From contig JACJXZ010000011.1 in assembly GCA_020636375.1 (NCBI GenBank), positions 293,223-357,222 of the forward strand: a stretch of DNA of 64,000 nt, read 5' to 3'. Below the pieces are notes generated by a model. The model was given only the letters and a program-made list of their open reading frames with translations, made no database searches and was not told the origin of the DNA. Positions 54,346 to 62,293 of this stretch are shown here, one piece after another. This DNA comes from Lewinellaceae bacterium (GTDB lineage Bacteria; Bacteroidota; Bacteroidia; Chitinophagales; Saprospiraceae). Positions within the stretch are counted from its first letter, which is position 1; each line of letters opens with the position of its first letter. The position numbers and the translations under genes were made by a program.

Positions 54346-55905
54346 CTACTGCCCTGCCGGATACACCGGCAGCCGCTCGCTCCGGTACACAATATCCGTA
54401 TGCCCCCAGGCGTCGATGCCGGAGCCGTACCGGTTGGCGAAGGTGAGTTCGGCTTCAAATACGACCTCGCCGTCAGGGGAAACCTCCACGATCCGGCAGT
54501 ACGCCTTTCCTTCGTAATGGATGTTGCCGGAGGTGAGCAGCCGGTTCCCGGACTGGGGCAGGTAGTCGGCGTCGCAGATGTTGCGGGAGTAGAAGGCCGG
54601 GCCCAGTTCCTTGCCGTATTCCCAGGTCTGGCGGACGGTGCGGGCCCCTTCGTCCACCTCGTATTCCACCCCGCGGGAGTGGCTGTTTTGACCGTTGTTC
54701 TGAAAGTGCCTTTTGAAGCCGTTGTCGAAGGCCAGGATGCGGCCGTCGGGCGTTTGCATGGCGGCGTGCTGCCCCCAGGGCCAGTCGAAGCCGCCGGCCC
54801 GGCCCTGGCCCAGTTGGATTGAGTCTGGGTAGGGAGCGTCCGTTTCGCCTACCGCCGTCAGCAGGAAGCCGGCAGTGGGCAAGCCGGTTCCGCCCACGCC
54901 GGCGTTGCCCCAGTCCTTGTGGGGCGCCAGGATCCACAGCAACTGGTTATCATAAGAGACTTTAAAAATGCCCTGGTGGCGGGCGGAAATGATCAGGCTC
55001 CGGTCTGCCTCGCCGTACCAGATGGAGTTTACATGCAGCCAGTCGCGGCTGTTCCACAGGATGGAGAACCGGGTGTTGTCCATCACCTCCCGCAGGTCCC
55101 AGGTTTTGACGATGGCCCCGCTGCTGCGGCTGATCTCGACGATCTGGTCATTGACGGTCTCCAGGCTGTTGTCGGTAACGGCCAGGATCAGGTTGCCGTC
55201 GGCCTTTTCGAGGATCTCGTGGTGCTGGTAATAACCGTCAAGCGTCCAGCGGTTGACTTCCCGCCCGAGCATGTCGTACTCGTAGATGTCGCTCAGGTGG
55301 CCGAAGATCCAGTTGCCGTTCCGCAGGCGTTTTACAGGGTAGAAAAAAGTGCTGAGGGCATCGATCTCGAGCAGCCAGCGGACCGTCCCTTCCGCATCGA
55401 AGATAAAGGGGCGGCTGTTCATCAGGCCGTCCTTGTTGTAGCTGAAGCCGCAGAGGGTCAGGCCGGGTGCCATCCGCCCGGGTTGCTTTTTTATGATCTG
55501 AATATCGGGCAGGTAAGCCGGCAGTTCGGGCGTAGTGACGGTGAGGGTGTCTTTGCCGAAATCGCCGTCTTCCCGGGTGATGGTGAAAATGATCCGGTTT
55601 TCGGCATCTGGCTGCAGGCCCAGGATGGGCAGGTGATGCTTCACGGCGGCGGAATCCGGCGAGTGTTGGATTTGCTGGCCGTCGTCGATGAGCCACTGGA
55701 CCTGTACCGGGCTTTGGGTAGTTACCTGCGCCAGGGCCGACAGCGGGGCGTTGCCGTATGGGTTGAGCGTCATTTCGATGGGCTGGGCCAGCAGGGCTTC
55801 TACCGGTATTTCCTCCGCTGTGTCCGGCGCCGGCACGGGAAGCGCCTCTCCATCTTTTGAACAGGACAGGAAGGCAACGACAAGGGCCAGCGCACAACTG
55901 CCCAT
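54346..55905 (-). CDS. arylsulfotransferase (ASST)-like lipoprotein
   Basis: About 520 residues from ATG 55903-55905 (MGSCALALVVAFLSC, lipobox AFLSC); a TTG at 55918-55920 would add MRHII and a better signal peptide. Then an Ig-like stretch (IEMTLNPYGNAPLSALAQVT) and a beta-propeller: GTVRWLLEIDALSTFFYPVK, DGYYQHHEILEKADGNLILA, WLHVNSIWYGEADRSLIISA, WGQHAAMQTPDGRILAFDNG. This is the aryl-sulfate sulfotransferase (PF05935) pattern, including the conserved HH of YYQHHEI (one is the sulfated His in ASST). It would transfer sulfate between phenolic compounds in the periplasm. The frame to 56181 upstream is not protein-like. Confidence 0.85.
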   Translation of the reverse strand: MGSCALALVVAFLSCSKDGEALPVPAPDTAEEIPVEALLAQPIEMTLNPYGNAPLSALAQVTTQSPVQVQWLIDDGQQIQHSPDSAAVKHHLPILGLQPDAENRIIFTITREDGDFGKDTLTVTTPELPAYLPDIQIIKKQPGRMAPGLTLCGFSYNKDGLMNSRPFIFDAEGTVRWLLEIDALSTFFYPVKRLRNGNWIFGHLSDIYEYDMLGREVNRWTLDGYYQHHEILEKADGNLILAVTDNSLETVNDQIVEISRSSGAIVKTWDLREVMDNTRFSILWNSRDWLHVNSIWYGEADRSLIISARHQGIFKVSYDNQLLWILAPHKDWGNAGVGGTGLPTAGFLLTAVGETDAPYPDSIQLGQGRAGGFDWPWGQHAAMQTPDGRILAFDNGFKRHFQNNGQNSHSRGVEYEVDEGARTVRQTWEYGKELGPAFYSRNICDADYLPQSGNRLLTSGNIHYEGKAYCRIVEVSPDGEVVFEAELTFANRYGSGIDAWGHTDIVYRSERLPVYPAGQ

Positions 55906-56187
55906 GATAATGTGCCGCAACAGGTTCCGGGCATTTCGGGCGGCCGTTCCCTTTGAGGGGCGGCGCTGGCCATACACAAAACCTGTTTCCCCTGAGCGCC
56001 TGCCCTTCGCCGGCTGGAAAATAGCTGCTTTGCTGCTGGAATTCAGAACGTGTACATTTCGTAAATCCATGGTGGACATTTTCATGATGTCAGAAGCGCG
56101 CGCGCCCGGGCGGCTTATCGATCTGCCTGCCGGGCCGCCTGCGATGGGAGTGCCGGAGTTTTGGATTCCTGCATAATACACAGGTAT

Positions 56188-58497
56188 CTACCCCGCATTT
56201 CCCCGCATTTTCTCCCCGTACAACAACCCCAGCACCCGCTCCGGCGTCATCGGCGCGTGGTAGAGCCGGGGTGCCTCCGGGTTGAAGGCCAGGATGGCGC
56301 CGTACAGCGCAAAGTAAGCCCCGATCCCGTACATCAGGGGCGGTTCGCCGGTGGTTTTGCTTTTGTAGATGGCCCGTTCGCTGCCCTCGCTGCCCAGGAA
56401 GTGGACGGTGACCTCGGCCGGCACGGAATACAGGTCCGGTATTTTGTAGTTGGACAGGGTACGGGACAGCAGCCGGCCCTCCGGGCTGTGCTGCAGGTCC
56501 TCCATGGTCATCCAGCCCATGCCCTGCGCCAGGCCGCCTTCGACCTGCCCCAGGTCGACCCCTTCGTTCATGCTGCTGCCGAAGTCGTGGACGATGTGTG
56601 CCGCGTCGAAGGAGTAGATGCCCCGCAGGCAGTCGACCGTGCAGAGCAGGGCGGCGGTTCCGTAGACGTGGTAGGCGAAGGGATGGCCCTTCTCGGTTGT
56701 CTTGTCAAAATGGATTTCGGGGGTGGCGTAGTGGCCCTTGGCGCTCAGGTTGATGCGGCGGGAAAAGGCCAGCTGTATCAACTGCTGCCAGCTCATGTCC
56801 TGCTCTTCGCCGTTCACCCGTACGGTATTGTCCCGCAGCCCGATGGTGTCCTCCCGGCTCAGCCCGAGCGCCTCCCGCACCAGGCCAAAGAGGCGTTCCC
56901 GGACCTGCCCGCAGGCGTCCTGCAGGGCCTTGCCGTTGAGGTCCGACGTGGCGCTGGCCGCCGAGGGGGAGGTGTTGGCCACCCGGGTCGTGTTGGTGGT
57001 TTCGATCCTCACCTGTTCCAGGCGCAGGCCGAACTCGCGGGCGGCCACCTGCACCATCTTGGTGTTGGCGCCCTGGCCCATTTCCACGGCACCGGTGCTG
57101 ATGCCGACGCTGCCGTCGCTGTACACGTGCACCAGGGCGCGGGCGTGGTTCATCATGGTATTGGTGAAGGAGATGCCGAAGCAGACGGGCATGAGGTGGA
57201 GGCCCTTCTTGCTGAACTGGTGGCTGGCGTTGTACTGCCGGACTTCGTCCCGCAGGGCGGCGATGTCGTTCCTTTTGATGTTTTCCATCCAGCAGCGGCG
57301 GGCTTCGCTGTCGCGGACCACCTGGCCATAGGGAAAAACGTGGCCGTCTTCCAGCAGGTTTTTTTGTTGGATATCCGCTGCATCCACCTTCAACGAGCGG
57401 GCAGCGTGGTGGATGGCCGCCTCGATGACGAACATGCCCTGCGGGCCGCCGAAGCCCCGGAAGGCGGTGCTGGGGGCGATGTTGGTCCGGCAGCAATGGG
57501 CTGTCAGGCGGGCGTTGGGCACGTAGTAGCTGTTGGTGGCGTGGAAGAGGGTACGCTCCAGGACGGCAGGGGACAGGTCGGCCGCCGCGCCGCCGTTCTG
57601 ATAAAAGGTGGCCTCATAAGCCAGGATGTTCAGGCCCTCGTCCAGGCCAATGCGGTAGTCGCTGTCGTAGGGGTGCCGCTTGCCGGTCATCAGCAGGTCT
57701 TCGTGGCGGCTGAGGATATACTTTACCGGTTTTTTCAGAATATAGGCCGCCAGGGCTACCATGGCCGCCCAGGGGGAAGCCTGGTCTTCCTTGCCGCCGA
57801 AGCCGCCGCCAATGCGGGTGACGTCGACTTCCACCTGGTTCATCGGTACGCCCAGCACCCGCGCCGCCGCCCGCTGCACCTGCGTCGGTCCCTGGGTGGA
57901 GCTGTGGATGAACACCTTTCCTTCCCTCGGCAGGGCGTAGGCGCCCTGCGGTTCCAGGTAGACGTGCTCCTGCCCGCCGGTGTGGGCCGTGCCTTCAAAT
58001 ATGTATTTGCATTGGGCGAAGGCCGCCTCCACGTCGCCCATCTCGAACCTGCGGGAGCCGGCCAGCAGCTGCCCCCGGCGGAAGGCCTCGCGGGCATCGG
58101 TCACGGCGGGCAGCTCTTCGATGTCGGCCCGGATTTGGCGGGCAGCCGCTTCGGCGGCTTCGGCCGTTTCGGCGACGGCCAGGGCGATAGGCTGCCCGAT
58201 GTAGTGGGCCTCCTCTTCCGCCAGCAGGGGCTCGTCGGGCACGATATTGCCGACCTGGTTTTCGCCGGGGATATCCCGCCAGGTAAAGATGCGGACTACG
58301 CCCTCTGCCCGGGCGGCGGCTTCGCAATCGAGGCTTCGGATGCGGCCGTGGGCTACGGGCGAGGAGAACGCCCGGGCGTAGAGGGTGCCGGCGTATTCCG
58401 GGATGTCATCCAGGTAGAGGGACTGCCCCCGGGTGTGGCTGGCGGCGTCCAGATTGCCGGAGAAGGGGCGGGTGGTTGGAGTTGCTTTTTTATTCAT
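56188..58497 (-). CDS. xdhB: xanthine dehydrogenase, molybdopterin-binding subunit
   Basis: 769 residues from ATG 58495-58497 (MNKKATPTTRPFSGNLDAAS HTRGQSLYLDDIP, the usual XdhB start). Moco-site motifs: GGGFGGKEDQASPWA (about 227-241, the Glu of GGKE), NIAPSTAFRGFGGPQGMFVI (Arg of FRGFGG, about 341) and KTTGEPPLMYGIGAYFAL (Glu of GEPP, about 717, catalytic base). These three match the purine-binding residues of xanthine dehydrogenases and argue for hypoxanthine/xanthine oxidation. Its FAD/FeS partner is at 60597-62024, separated by an opposite-strand gene. Confidence 0.95.
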   Translation of the reverse strand: MNKKATPTTRPFSGNLDAASHTRGQSLYLDDIPEYAGTLYARAFSSPVAHGRIRSLDCEAAARAEGVVRIFTWRDIPGENQVGNIVPDEPLLAEEEAHYIGQPIALAVAETAEAAEAAARQIRADIEELPAVTDAREAFRRGQLLAGSRRFEMGDVEAAFAQCKYIFEGTAHTGGQEHVYLEPQGAYALPREGKVFIHSSTQGPTQVQRAAARVLGVPMNQVEVDVTRIGGGFGGKEDQASPWAAMVALAAYILKKPVKYILSRHEDLLMTGKRHPYDSDYRIGLDEGLNILAYEATFYQNGGAAADLSPAVLERTLFHATNSYYVPNARLTAHCCRTNIAPSTAFRGFGGPQGMFVIEAAIHHAARSLKVDAADIQQKNLLEDGHVFPYGQVVRDSEARRCWMENIKRNDIAALRDEVRQYNASHQFSKKGLHLMPVCFGISFTNTMMNHARALVHVYSDGSVGISTGAVEMGQGANTKMVQVAAREFGLRLEQVRIETTNTTRVANTSPSAASATSDLNGKALQDACGQVRERLFGLVREALGLSREDTIGLRDNTVRVNGEEQDMSWQQLIQLAFSRRINLSAKGHYATPEIHFDKTTEKGHPFAYHVYGTAALLCTVDCLRGIYSFDAAHIVHDFGSSMNEGVDLGQVEGGLAQGMGWMTMEDLQHSPEGRLLSRTLSNYKIPDLYSVPAEVTVHFLGSEGSERAIYKSKTTGEPPLMYGIGAYFALYGAILAFNPEAPRLYHAPMTPERVLGLLYGEKMRGNAG

Positions 58498-58743
58498 GGC
58501 CAGCGCGGCTGTTTTTTGCCAAGTTAAAGAATTCCCTGGCGCTGTACAATAAGGAAGCGCATTTGCCGGAGGGCAAGTGCAGATCATTTTTTGCCAGGCG
58601 GCCAAAATCCATTGACTCTGACAAATATCATTGTTAAAGCAAGGAAATTTCCTTAAGATATGATGACTTTCTGTTGTTGATTCAGACATTGAAGCGGTGT
58701 GAAGAGCGGACATTTTGTTCCATTTAATTAACCCCATGCCAAC

Positions 58744-60501
58744 ATGCTGACAATAATCCAACTCTCCGACCTGCGGGCGGCTCTTTTCTGGAACAGCGCC
58801 ATCATCCTCGCGGTTATCGTTGCCCTTTTCATTCAGTGGAAGGAAATGAAGCGGCTCCGGCTAAACCTGGTGCACGGCTTTGTCGTGATCGCGGCGATCA
58901 ATACTGCTCTGGTCGTCGGTTCCCGGCTGGGAGCGCTTGATATAGCCGGCTGGCAAAGCCTTTTTTACGGCGGGCCGCTGCCTCCTTCATCGGGCAAGAC
59001 CATACTGGGCGGCCTCTTGCTGGCAATCCCGGTATACCTGTTGTTCAAAAAATACTGGCGGTTGCCTGGCACCCTGGCCGACGTGATTTTCATTGCTTTG
59101 CCCCTGGCGGCGGCGGTAGGGCGCCTGGGCTGCGTGGCGGCGGGCTGCTGCCATGGCATGGTGGCCAACGGTTGGTTGTCCTGGCATTACGGGCCCGGCA
59201 TGCCTGCCTATGAATGGCAACTGGAACAGGGGCTCATTCCGGAAGGCGCTGCGGCCTCTTTGCCGGTTTATCCCGTCCAGGCCTTTTTTGTCGTTTCCAC
59301 GTTGCTGATCTTTATACTGCTGTGGCGTATACGCCGGAAGCTGAAGTCATCGGGAAGCCTGGCCCTTTTGGTGGTTGGGGCCATTCTGCTGAATCGCGCC
59401 GGCGTGGAATTTTTCCGGGAAGCGACGACGAACCGGGGAATACTGGGGTTCCTGTTCGGCGGGTTGAAAATTAGCCAGTGGATCTGCCTGCTGGGCAGTG
59501 GGGCGGCCCTTGCTCTCTTATGGAAAAATGAACACAGGAAGGCCATATCGAAGATCAGAGCCAAGCTTATTTCCCCGTTGGTTATTGCCGGGGCCTTGTT
59601 CACGCTGACTGCTTCCATTCTTCTCTTTCACCAACTGTTGAGCTTTGAGGAAAAGGTAGTTCTTGGGCTCTCGTATTGCCCGGCCATGGCGGCCGTTATC
59701 CGGCGAGTGTGGGCCGGCTGGGAGCTGTTGCCGTGGCGGTTGGCTACGGTTTCTCTTTTGTCAGTTACCACCCTGATACTGGCGGCCACCCCGTTGGATT
59801 CTATCCCTCAAATTGTAAAGGGGGATCGGTGGTTTGACATTCAGGTGGGGGGAGTTACCGGTGCTTACGATGAAGTTTCCCGGGATTGCAGTGGCAACGT
59901 CATCGACACAAAGAAAGTAAACCTCAACTCCGCAGGGTTTGATGTGTCCTATAATTACCAGTCCGGCGATAAGGAAAACGTTGGCCTGGGCGTTCACGGC
60001 TCTTTTGGAAAGGTAAAAGCCGAAGATCCTCTTATGGAGGACAACTTCAATTACCAGGCTTACGGCCCCTATCTCTCCTTCAACAGCAGGCGCCTGGGGT
60101 TGCGGGGCGGTCCTTTATTTATTCATTACGGCGGCCGGCCCTGGAAAGACATGCAATACTATCACAACTACCCTTCAAAGGAAGTGAACCTTACTGCCTA
60201 TCTTCGGTTGGGCAATCGCGCAAAGTATTTCGTTGATGTGGGATATTATGATTTTCCGGGCGCTCATTTTTTCCCGGAACCGTCGTTCTCCATCGGCCTG
60301 TTTAACTGGGGGTTTGAAGATCCAACCGGAGGCAGGAATCTGCGACTGGGTTTGGCAGCAATTAATGAAGAAACCGGAGTTGTTGCCTCTGCAAGAGGCC
60401 CGCTCTGGAAAGGCAACCTCTTTTTGGAGGGCAGCCTTTATGTACAAAGGAAACCGATGATAGGCATGGGGTTGAAATACAGGTTGATGCCTAAAAAATG
60501 A
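58744..60501 (+). CDS. Lgt-like membrane domain fused to a beta-barrel-like domain
   Basis: 585 residues. Residues 1-355 have about ten transmembrane helices with the prolipoprotein diacylglyceryl transferase signature region VGRLGCVAAGCCHGMVANGW (about 125-144; Lgt proper has R-x-G-C/N-F...NGE) and PVYPVQAFFVVSTLLIFILL. From about 359 (GDRWFDIQVGGVTGAYDEVS) to the end follow amphipathic strands (FDVSYNYQSGDKENVGLGVH, YGPYLSFNSRRLGLRGGPLF, MIGMGLKYRLMPKK) like an outer-membrane barrel or beta-sandwich. Many Bacteroidota carry extra Lgt-like proteins with CCHG; fusion to a barrel is unusual. Substrate unknown. It lies between xdhA and xdhB on the other strand; 246-bp divergent gap to xdhB. Confidence 0.75.
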   Translation: MLTIIQLSDLRAALFWNSAIILAVIVALFIQWKEMKRLRLNLVHGFVVIAAINTALVVGSRLGALDIAGWQSLFYGGPLPPSSGKTILGGLLLAIPVYLLFKKYWRLPGTLADVIFIALPLAAAVGRLGCVAAGCCHGMVANGWLSWHYGPGMPAYEWQLEQGLIPEGAAASLPVYPVQAFFVVSTLLIFILLWRIRRKLKSSGSLALLVVGAILLNRAGVEFFREATTNRGILGFLFGGLKISQWICLLGSGAALALLWKNEHRKAISKIRAKLISPLVIAGALFTLTASILLFHQLLSFEEKVVLGLSYCPAMAAVIRRVWAGWELLPWRLATVSLLSVTTLILAATPLDSIPQIVKGDRWFDIQVGGVTGAYDEVSRDCSGNVIDTKKVNLNSAGFDVSYNYQSGDKENVGLGVHGSFGKVKAEDPLMEDNFNYQAYGPYLSFNSRRLGLRGGPLFIHYGGRPWKDMQYYHNYPSKEVNLTAYLRLGNRAKYFVDVGYYDFPGAHFFPEPSFSIGLFNWGFEDPTGGRNLRLGLAAINEETGVVASARGPLWKGNLFLEGSLYVQRKPMIGMGLKYRLMPKK

Positions 60502-60563
60502 AAGTTCATTCGAAGCCGGGCAAGGAACTCCGTAGCACGAGGCCGGCAAGGAACTCCGTAGCT

Positions 60564-60587
60564 CGTCGAAGTCTCCAGACTTCGACG
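60564..60587. terminator. hairpin between converging genes
   Basis: CGTCGAAGTCT (60564-60574) and AGACTTCGACG (60577-60587) form an 11-bp perfect stem with 2 bases between. It lies between the Lgt-like gene stop (60501) and the xdhA stop (60597). No T-run follows, so termination is doubtful and it may be a REP-like repeat. A doubled GGCAAGGAACTCCGTAGC stands just before it (60524-60562). Confidence 0.45.
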
Positions 60588-60596
60588 CCCCGCTCT

Positions 60597-62024
60597 TCAT
60601 CCCGGCAACGCCAAACTCCCCACGTCAACCCTCCCCGCCGCCGCTTTCTGAAAATGCGCCAGCACCAACTGCCGCAGCAGCAATCGCTTGTATTCCGCTG
60701 AGCCTCGGGCGTCGCTGATGGGGGCGATTTCCTCCTGCATCGCCGCCAGGGCTGCTTTCAAAAGTTCCTCGTCCAGCAACTCGCCCTTCAGGAAGGCGGC
60801 GGTTCGGCGCAGGTACATCGGGATGGGCCCGACGCCGCCGGCGGACAGGTGGGCGGTGCGGATAGCCCCATCCCCGCCAATCTCCAGGAGGGCAGCGGTA
60901 TTCACCGAAGCGATGTCCAGGTTGCGGCGGGCGCTCACCTTTTCGAAGCTGAAGCACAGGCTTTTTTTCGGCATGTCGAATTCAATGGCAGCCAGGCGTT
61001 CCTCCGGGCGGCGGTCCATTTTTTTGTAATCCAGGTAGAAGTCCTTCAGCGGCAGGGTACGTTCCCGCCGGCCGTCCTGCAGGCGGACATCGCTGTCCAG
61101 CGCCAGGAAGAGGATGGTGAAGTCGCCGATGGGAGAGGCGTTGATCAGGTTGCCGCCCACGGTAGACATATTGCGGATGGGCGTGGAGGACAGCAGGTGG
61201 AAGAAGCCGTCGGCCGGGTTGAGGACAGACTGGAACAGCTCTGATTCCTGCAGGTCGGTGGCGGTGGCGGCGGCGCCGATGATACAGCGCCCGCCTTCCT
61301 CCCGCACGCCTTTCAGGGCCGGCTGGTTAAAGACGGGCTGGACGGCGCTGTGTTGAACCTTCCGGGGGGCCTGCACCAGCAAGTCGGTGCCCCCGCCCAG
61401 GAACAGGGGCGCGGCGGATGCGGTTTCCTCCTCCGGCAGGCCCTGGCGGGTGGGGTCGGCGATGGCCGCCAGGCGGGCCGCCATGTCGCGGAAATAAGCC
61501 GGCAGGTAGCCTTCGCGGATCAAGGCTTCCAGTCCGTAATCCGCAGCCGGCAGCTCTTCGGCGATGCGCTGTGCCGCCCGTTCGATGGATTTGTAGCCCG
61601 TACAACGGCAAATGTTGCCGTCGATGGCCTGGCGGAGCTGTCCGTAGCCGGGCCGCCGCCCCCCGAGCAGGGTGCCGGTGAGCGATACTACGAAGCCGGG
61701 CGTACAGAAGCCGCACTGGCTGCCGTGGCAGTCGGCGATGGCTTGCTGCACGGGTGTCAGCTCCGCTCCGTTGATGCCCTCGATGGTGACGACGTGCCGC
61801 CCCTGGGCGTTGGCCAGCGGCATGATGCAGGAGCACATGCTCCGGTATTGTACGCTATCTCCCTTCAAAGCGCCGACCAGCACCGCGCAGGCGGCGCATT
61901 CGCCCTCCTGGCAGACGAGCTTGGCGCCCTTCAGCCCCTGCTCTTTGCGGATAAAGCCGAGCAGGCCGGCGCCGGGCGGGGCGTCCGTGCGGATTTTCCG
62001 TTCGTTCAGGTAGAATTCGATCAT
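60597..62024 (-). CDS. xdhA: xanthine dehydrogenase, FAD and iron-sulfur subunit
   Basis: 475 residues from ATG 62022-62024 (MIEFYLNERKIRTDAPPGAG). The plant-type 2Fe-2S domain has CQEGECAAC (Cys38, 43, 46) and the second 2Fe-2S CGFC..CRC (Cys104, 107, 139, 141). The FAD domain has LFLGGGTDLLVQ and STVGGNLINASPIGD; then the CO-dehydrogenase flavoprotein C-domain (FEKVSARRNLDIASVNTAAL). It passes electrons from the Moco site of XdhB to NAD+. The XdhA/XdhB arrangement is as in proteobacterial XDH but not contiguous here. No xdhC seen in the window. Confidence 0.95.
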   Translation of the reverse strand: MIEFYLNERKIRTDAPPGAGLLGFIRKEQGLKGAKLVCQEGECAACAVLVGALKGDSVQYRSMCSCIMPLANAQGRHVVTIEGINGAELTPVQQAIADCHGSQCGFCTPGFVVSLTGTLLGGRRPGYGQLRQAIDGNICRCTGYKSIERAAQRIAEELPAADYGLEALIREGYLPAYFRDMAARLAAIADPTRQGLPEEETASAAPLFLGGGTDLLVQAPRKVQHSAVQPVFNQPALKGVREEGGRCIIGAAATATDLQESELFQSVLNPADGFFHLLSSTPIRNMSTVGGNLINASPIGDFTILFLALDSDVRLQDGRRERTLPLKDFYLDYKKMDRRPEERLAAIEFDMPKKSLCFSFEKVSARRNLDIASVNTAALLEIGGDGAIRTAHLSAGGVGPIPMYLRRTAAFLKGELLDEELLKAALAAMQEEIAPISDARGSAEYKRLLLRQLVLAHFQKAAAGRVDVGSLALPG

Positions 62025-62116
62025 GGGAACAAGATAAGGGTTTTGGGGAGGAAAATAAACAGCTTCTAAGGCGGGACAAGTTGCTGTTGTCGGTTGTTCG
62101 TTGTCCGTTAGGGAAC

Positions 62117-62159
62117 CCAATTGTTCCGGCGGTCCCAACGTCAAACCGGCAACAATTGG
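62117..62159. repeat. inverted repeat upstream of xdhA
   Basis: CCAATTGTTCCGG (62117-62129) and CCGGCAACAATTGG (62146-62159) pair over 13 bases with one bulge. It lies in the 269-bp divergent gap between xdhA and the cytochrome c peroxidase gene and could be an operator or a repeat. Nothing else recognised in the gap. Confidence 0.45.
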
Positions 62160-62293
62160 TTATTCTTGTTAAATTTGCAAAACCCTTTACCACAAAAAAC
62201 GCCGCCTTTTCACCCTGCGGTGAAAACCCTTTGCGGCCGCTGTGGTTAAACTAAAATATCCAAACAGATACCAAAAAGAACAAGCAATTGCCC

